From assembly GCA_021799315.1 (NCBI GenBank), contig JAJZAR010000078.1:1-6786 (forward strand): DNA of 6,786 bases, in the 5' to 3' direction. The notes below the pieces were generated by a model. The model saw nothing but the letters and a program-made list of their open reading frames with translations, made no database searches and had not been told where the DNA came from. Position 1 is the first letter of the stretch. Every line of letters begins with the position of its first letter. The stretch is from Thermoplasmata archaeon (GTDB lineage Archaea > Thermoplasmatota > Thermoplasmata > Thermoplasmatales > Thermoplasmataceae). This document shows positions 4,982 through 6,786 of the stretch, piece by piece. The position numbers and the translations under genes are program-made.

Positions 4982-5147
4982 TTTTACCAGTCGATACTTA
5001 CTATTCTAACTAATCCTCCTGCAGTATTGCAATGAAAAGATACTATAAAAAGTTGTCTCCGTCAGAGATACATATTCATTAGATATCCTCTAATTGGTGC
5101 ATTGCATTCAAGCCAAATCTTATTTATCCTGAAACATTCCACTCTGC
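4982..5147. other. Intergenic stretch with a possible two-way TATA element
   Basis: No gene seen. ACTATAAAAAG at 5042-5052 reads as a TATA box on the plus strand and, as CTTTTTATAGT, on the minus strand. On the minus strand it lies about 60-70 bases before ATG 4981 and could serve the small two-gene unit. A second TATA-like CTTATTTATCC (about 5119-5129) precedes the decayed hsdM. Confidence 0.35.
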
Positions 5148-5598
5148 ATGCAGAACGGAGAAACTTGCCGGTCTCTTGAATCATGGTTACGGGAAGCAGC
5201 CTACTCCATACGGTGAGAGGTAGAAGCGCCAAAATATAAGGGCTTCATAATTCCGCTTGCTTTTCTTAAGAGATTGAATGATGTTTTTTATTATTAACTA
5301 CTTAACATTTCTGATAGCAGAGATATTGCTCTTGCAATTGTAAATGCAGACCATAGGCTTGTAAGATTCTATCTGCCGGAAAAGGCTGGATGGGCACATG
5401 TCATGGAACAGAAGGATTCACTTGGGAATACTTAACGACCGCAATGTGAGACCTCGCAATAAAAAATAATAGGCTCTAAGGTGTTGTTTAACTACAGGAT
5501 TTCAACGAGTCCACTGGGGAACCAGGACGATAAATTAGGCCAGTCTTAGAAAGCTTTTGGAAATATTAAATCAGAAGTTTGGATTATAGAACATAGAA
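5148..5598 (+). pseudogene. hsdM: Decayed type I methyltransferase (HsdM), N-terminal part
   Basis: Read through stops and frameshifts, this stretch rebuilds the N-terminal helical domain of HsdM, the DNA-methylating subunit of type I R-M systems. ATG 5148 opens L-E-S-W-L-R-E-A-A-Y-S-I-R, then TGA (5214-5216, likely once a Gly codon), then E-V-E-A-P-K-Y-K-G-F-I-I-P-L-A-F-L-K-R-L. A TAA at 5295 interrupts; the same frame resumes with S-R-D-I-A-L-A-I-V-N-A-D-H-R-L-V-R-F-Y-L, then P-E-K-A-G-W-A-H-V-M-E-Q-K-D-S-L-G. After a one-base loss near 5425 the next frame gives E-Y-L-T-T-A-M-(stop)-D-L-A-I-K-N-N-R-L-(stop)-G-V-V and D-F-N-E-S-T. Two more shifts near 5525-5545 give D-D-K-L-G-Q and L-R-K-L-L-E-I-L-N-Q-K-F-G-L. 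The catalytic methylase domain (N-P-P-F/Y) is missing. Order and content match the family; the gene is dead. Confidence 0.85.
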
Positions 5599-5720
5599 TC
5601 GCTTGATTATATAGATCTTTTGCTATTTCCACTTCCTAATACTTGATACATTCATTGCTTCACTTCATAGTGAAGGTGCTTTCTTAATATATCAATACTA
5701 GCAATTGAGGAGAACTCATC
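5599..5720. other. Short intergenic stretch
   Basis: No gene seen between the hsdM remnant and the HNH gene. CTTCAC-TTCATA-GTGAAG (5658-5675) can form a 6-bp hairpin, with a T-rich stretch only on its right. It could stop plus-strand transcription but is not convincing as a terminator for the minus-strand gene. Confidence 0.4.
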
Positions 5721-6407
5721 TCAAACCGATAAACTGATTCTGTGTACTTCACCGTTCAATATAAAGTGGATAAATTCTGAATTGTGATCGATCACTTCTC
5801 TTTTTCCTAGATCGAATTCTTTATGATGGTTAGGGCACAGTATCAAAATGTTGTCAGGTGTTTCCGGCGATCCAGAACGTTTCGGTCTGATGTGTGCCCC
5901 CTCTGCGTAGTAGCTACCGTCCTCCTTGACTATTCTAGTATTGCATATCTGGCATCTGAACTCCCTCAAAATCTTTAGTTTAGCTACTGTTGCTCTGTCT
6001 CGGGCAAATCTTATGCCTTGGATAGTTTCAAATTCAGGCGATTTCGGCGATAAAGACTTTAGCTCCTCTCTGATCTTTTTAATACTTTCATATCTGTATA
6101 TCTTCTCAATCTCCATTTCCTCGATTTCATCACGGAAATTATTTGTTGGTAGAACATACCATATATAACCAAAATTCCCTATTACATTCTTATTTTTTAG
6201 AAAAAACTGTGCCTTTCTCACTAAATGCTGCCATTCATAATCTTTACGATTGACACCTCTTCTGCCATGCGGACATCTTTCATCCAATATACATTCTGGA
6301 ACCAATTGCTTTATCTGATCATAAATCTCTTTCGTTGCCAATGGACCTTTGGCGAGTACCAGTGGTATTTCCTTGACAAATTTCCCATGACATGATAATT
6401 TTCCCAT
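5721..6407 (-). CDS. HNH endonuclease with N-terminal winged-helix-like domain (putative restriction enzyme)
   Basis: This 228-residue protein ends in an HNH nuclease domain: C-Q-I-C (Cys152, Cys155), Y-Y-A-E-G-A-H-I-R-P (His172), P-D-N-I-L-I-L-C-P-N-H-H-K-E-F-D (Asn186, Cys191, His194/195). The cysteines with C191 and a histidine would bind structural zinc; His172, Asn186 and His195 form the metal-dependent cutting site. Residues 8-86 look like a winged-helix domain of the Mrr-N/restriction-enzyme type: T-K-E-I-Y-D-Q-I near 25-32, then W-Q-H-L-V-R-K-A-Q-F-F-L-K-N and a closing G-Y-I-W-Y-V-L. An acidic/basic helical linker (about 93-125) joins them. This layout is common in standalone or modification-dependent HNH restriction enzymes; no methyltransferase partner is intact nearby. 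Start ATG 6407 follows an AT-rich GATATTTATGG (about 6420-6430) that may be the promoter. The gene appears intact. Confidence 0.85.
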   Translation of the reverse strand: MGKLSCHGKFVKEIPLVLAKGPLATKEIYDQIKQLVPECILDERCPHGRRGVNRKDYEWQHLVRKAQFFLKNKNVIGNFGYIWYVLPTNNFRDEIEEMEIEKIYRYESIKKIREELKSLSPKSPEFETIQGIRFARDRATVAKLKILREFRCQICNTRIVKEDGSYYAEGAHIRPKRSGSPETPDNILILCPNHHKEFDLGKREVIDHNSEFIHFILNGEVHRISLSV

Positions 6408-6567
6408 AGGTTATTATGGCCATAAATATCTTAATCCTTGCTTATGATGCATCAAGTCGGTTGTTTTCGTCACTACAACTTAATTGCATATTTCAATGAA
6501 ATAAATTTAAATGGATCTCTTCAGTTCGTAGTGGGTAATTTAAATCAGTTCTCACATTTCATTCTTC
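6408..6567. promoter_or_regulatory. Divergent intergenic region with TATA-like elements
   Basis: This 160-base AT-rich gap separates the divergent HNH and transposase genes. TAATTTAAAT (6536-6545) lies about 27 bases before ATG 6568, fitting a leaderless transposase mRNA; a second AAATTTAAAT is at 6504-6513. The left terminal inverted repeat of the insertion element should lie here, but I cannot define it without the right end. Confidence 0.35.
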
Positions 6568-6786
6568 ATGGACAAGAAGAAGCTTTTCCAGATGGCTCTT
6601 AACCTTTCAGACCCGCCATGGCACGTCACTTCAATAGATTTTGATCAGGTAGAAGGAAGGATCGATATCCACATAGATTTTCGCTCAGGATAAAGGTTCC
6701 TGTGTCAGGAATGCTCATCGGAATGCCCTGTTCATGACACCATACAGAGGGCGTGGAGGCACCTGAACTTCTTCCAGTACCGTGCA
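6568..6786 (+). pseudogene. ISL3-family transposase, 5' part with in-frame stop
   Basis: ATG 6568 begins M-D-K-K-K-L-F-Q-M-A-L-N-L-S-D-P-P-W-H-V and reads to D-F-R-S-G, where TAA (6691-6693) interrupts. The same frame continues R-F-L-C-Q-E-C-S-S-E-C-P-V-H-D-T and R-A-W-R-H-L-N-F-F-Q-Y-R to the window edge. The C-x2-C zinc-finger segment followed by V-H-D-T-x4-W-R-H-L-x-F-F-Q-Y is the hallmark N-terminal zf-ISL3 domain of ISL3 transposases, which move by a DDE mechanism whose catalytic residues lie outside the window. The stop is one substitution from a serine codon (TCA to TAA), with no other damage seen, so inactivation looks recent. The rest of the element is beyond the right end. Confidence 0.85.
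6568..6786 (+). mobile_element. Left part of an ISL3-family insertion sequence (right end outside window)
   Basis: Its transposase gene starts at 6568; the true left boundary lies somewhere in 6420-6567 and was not resolved. It borders the HNH gene divergently and marks this as a rearrangement-prone region. Confidence 0.6.

Noticed and set aside
2..5598. hsdR end on the left and hsdM wreck on the right as two halves of one R-M locus split by insertion
   Set aside because: Both are on the plus strand but in the order R then M, the reverse of the usual M-S-R order, and the hsdM copy is heavily decayed while the visible hsdR end is intact; a simple insertion does not explain this.
5926..6168. 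80-codon plus-strand frame
   Set aside because: Antisense shadow of the well-supported HNH endonuclease gene.

Overview
The window looks like part of an archaeal accessory (defence) island, most likely from a Thermoplasmata-type euryarchaeon. The organism call is an inference from several signs: TATA-like boxes about 25-35 bases ahead of starts, a mix of leaderless genes and genes with a perfect GGAGGTGAT ribosome binding site, a tiny AbrB-type regulator, an ISL3 transposase, a long-spacer CRISPR array and AT-rich intergenic DNA. No rRNA or tRNA was seen to fix the taxon.

Left part (1-2023, + strand): the 3' end of a type I restriction subunit gene (hsdR) overlaps a short YgjP/DUF45-type zinc metallopeptidase gene. 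That gene overlaps by 4 bases a 293-residue orphan gene of lower GC. The three form a tight operon. A possible 32-residue ORF and a small membrane-protein ORF, probably a damaged or truncated gene, follow.

Middle (2024-3421): an intergenic stretch holds a long imperfect hairpin and an AT-rich leader with a duplicated motif. It leads into a CRISPR array of 14 repeats and 13 spacers (2358-3267). The last repeat is degenerate and runs directly into the 3' part of a winged-helix regulator gene that has lost its start. No cas gene is in the window. Twelve of 13 spacers are pyrimidine-rich on the + strand, as expected if they are antisense to target mRNAs.

Right of the array (3418-4981): two divergent genes encode about 100-residue proteins that align with each other, a new-looking paralogous family. 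Next come a 52-residue AbrB-type regulator and, on the minus strand, a coupled pair of small ORFs (48 and 71 residues, the second a two-helix membrane protein).

Right end (4982-6786): a badly decayed 5' part of a type I methyltransferase gene (hsdM) can be read through stops and frameshifts at 5148-5598. It is followed by an intact minus-strand HNH endonuclease with an N-terminal winged-helix-like domain, and then the start of an ISL3 transposase gene carrying an in-frame stop.

Taken together, the window stacks three kinds of anti-invader function (type I R-M, CRISPR, HNH nuclease) with debris from gene turnover. The intact hsdR and the wrecked hsdM are probably not halves of one split locus.
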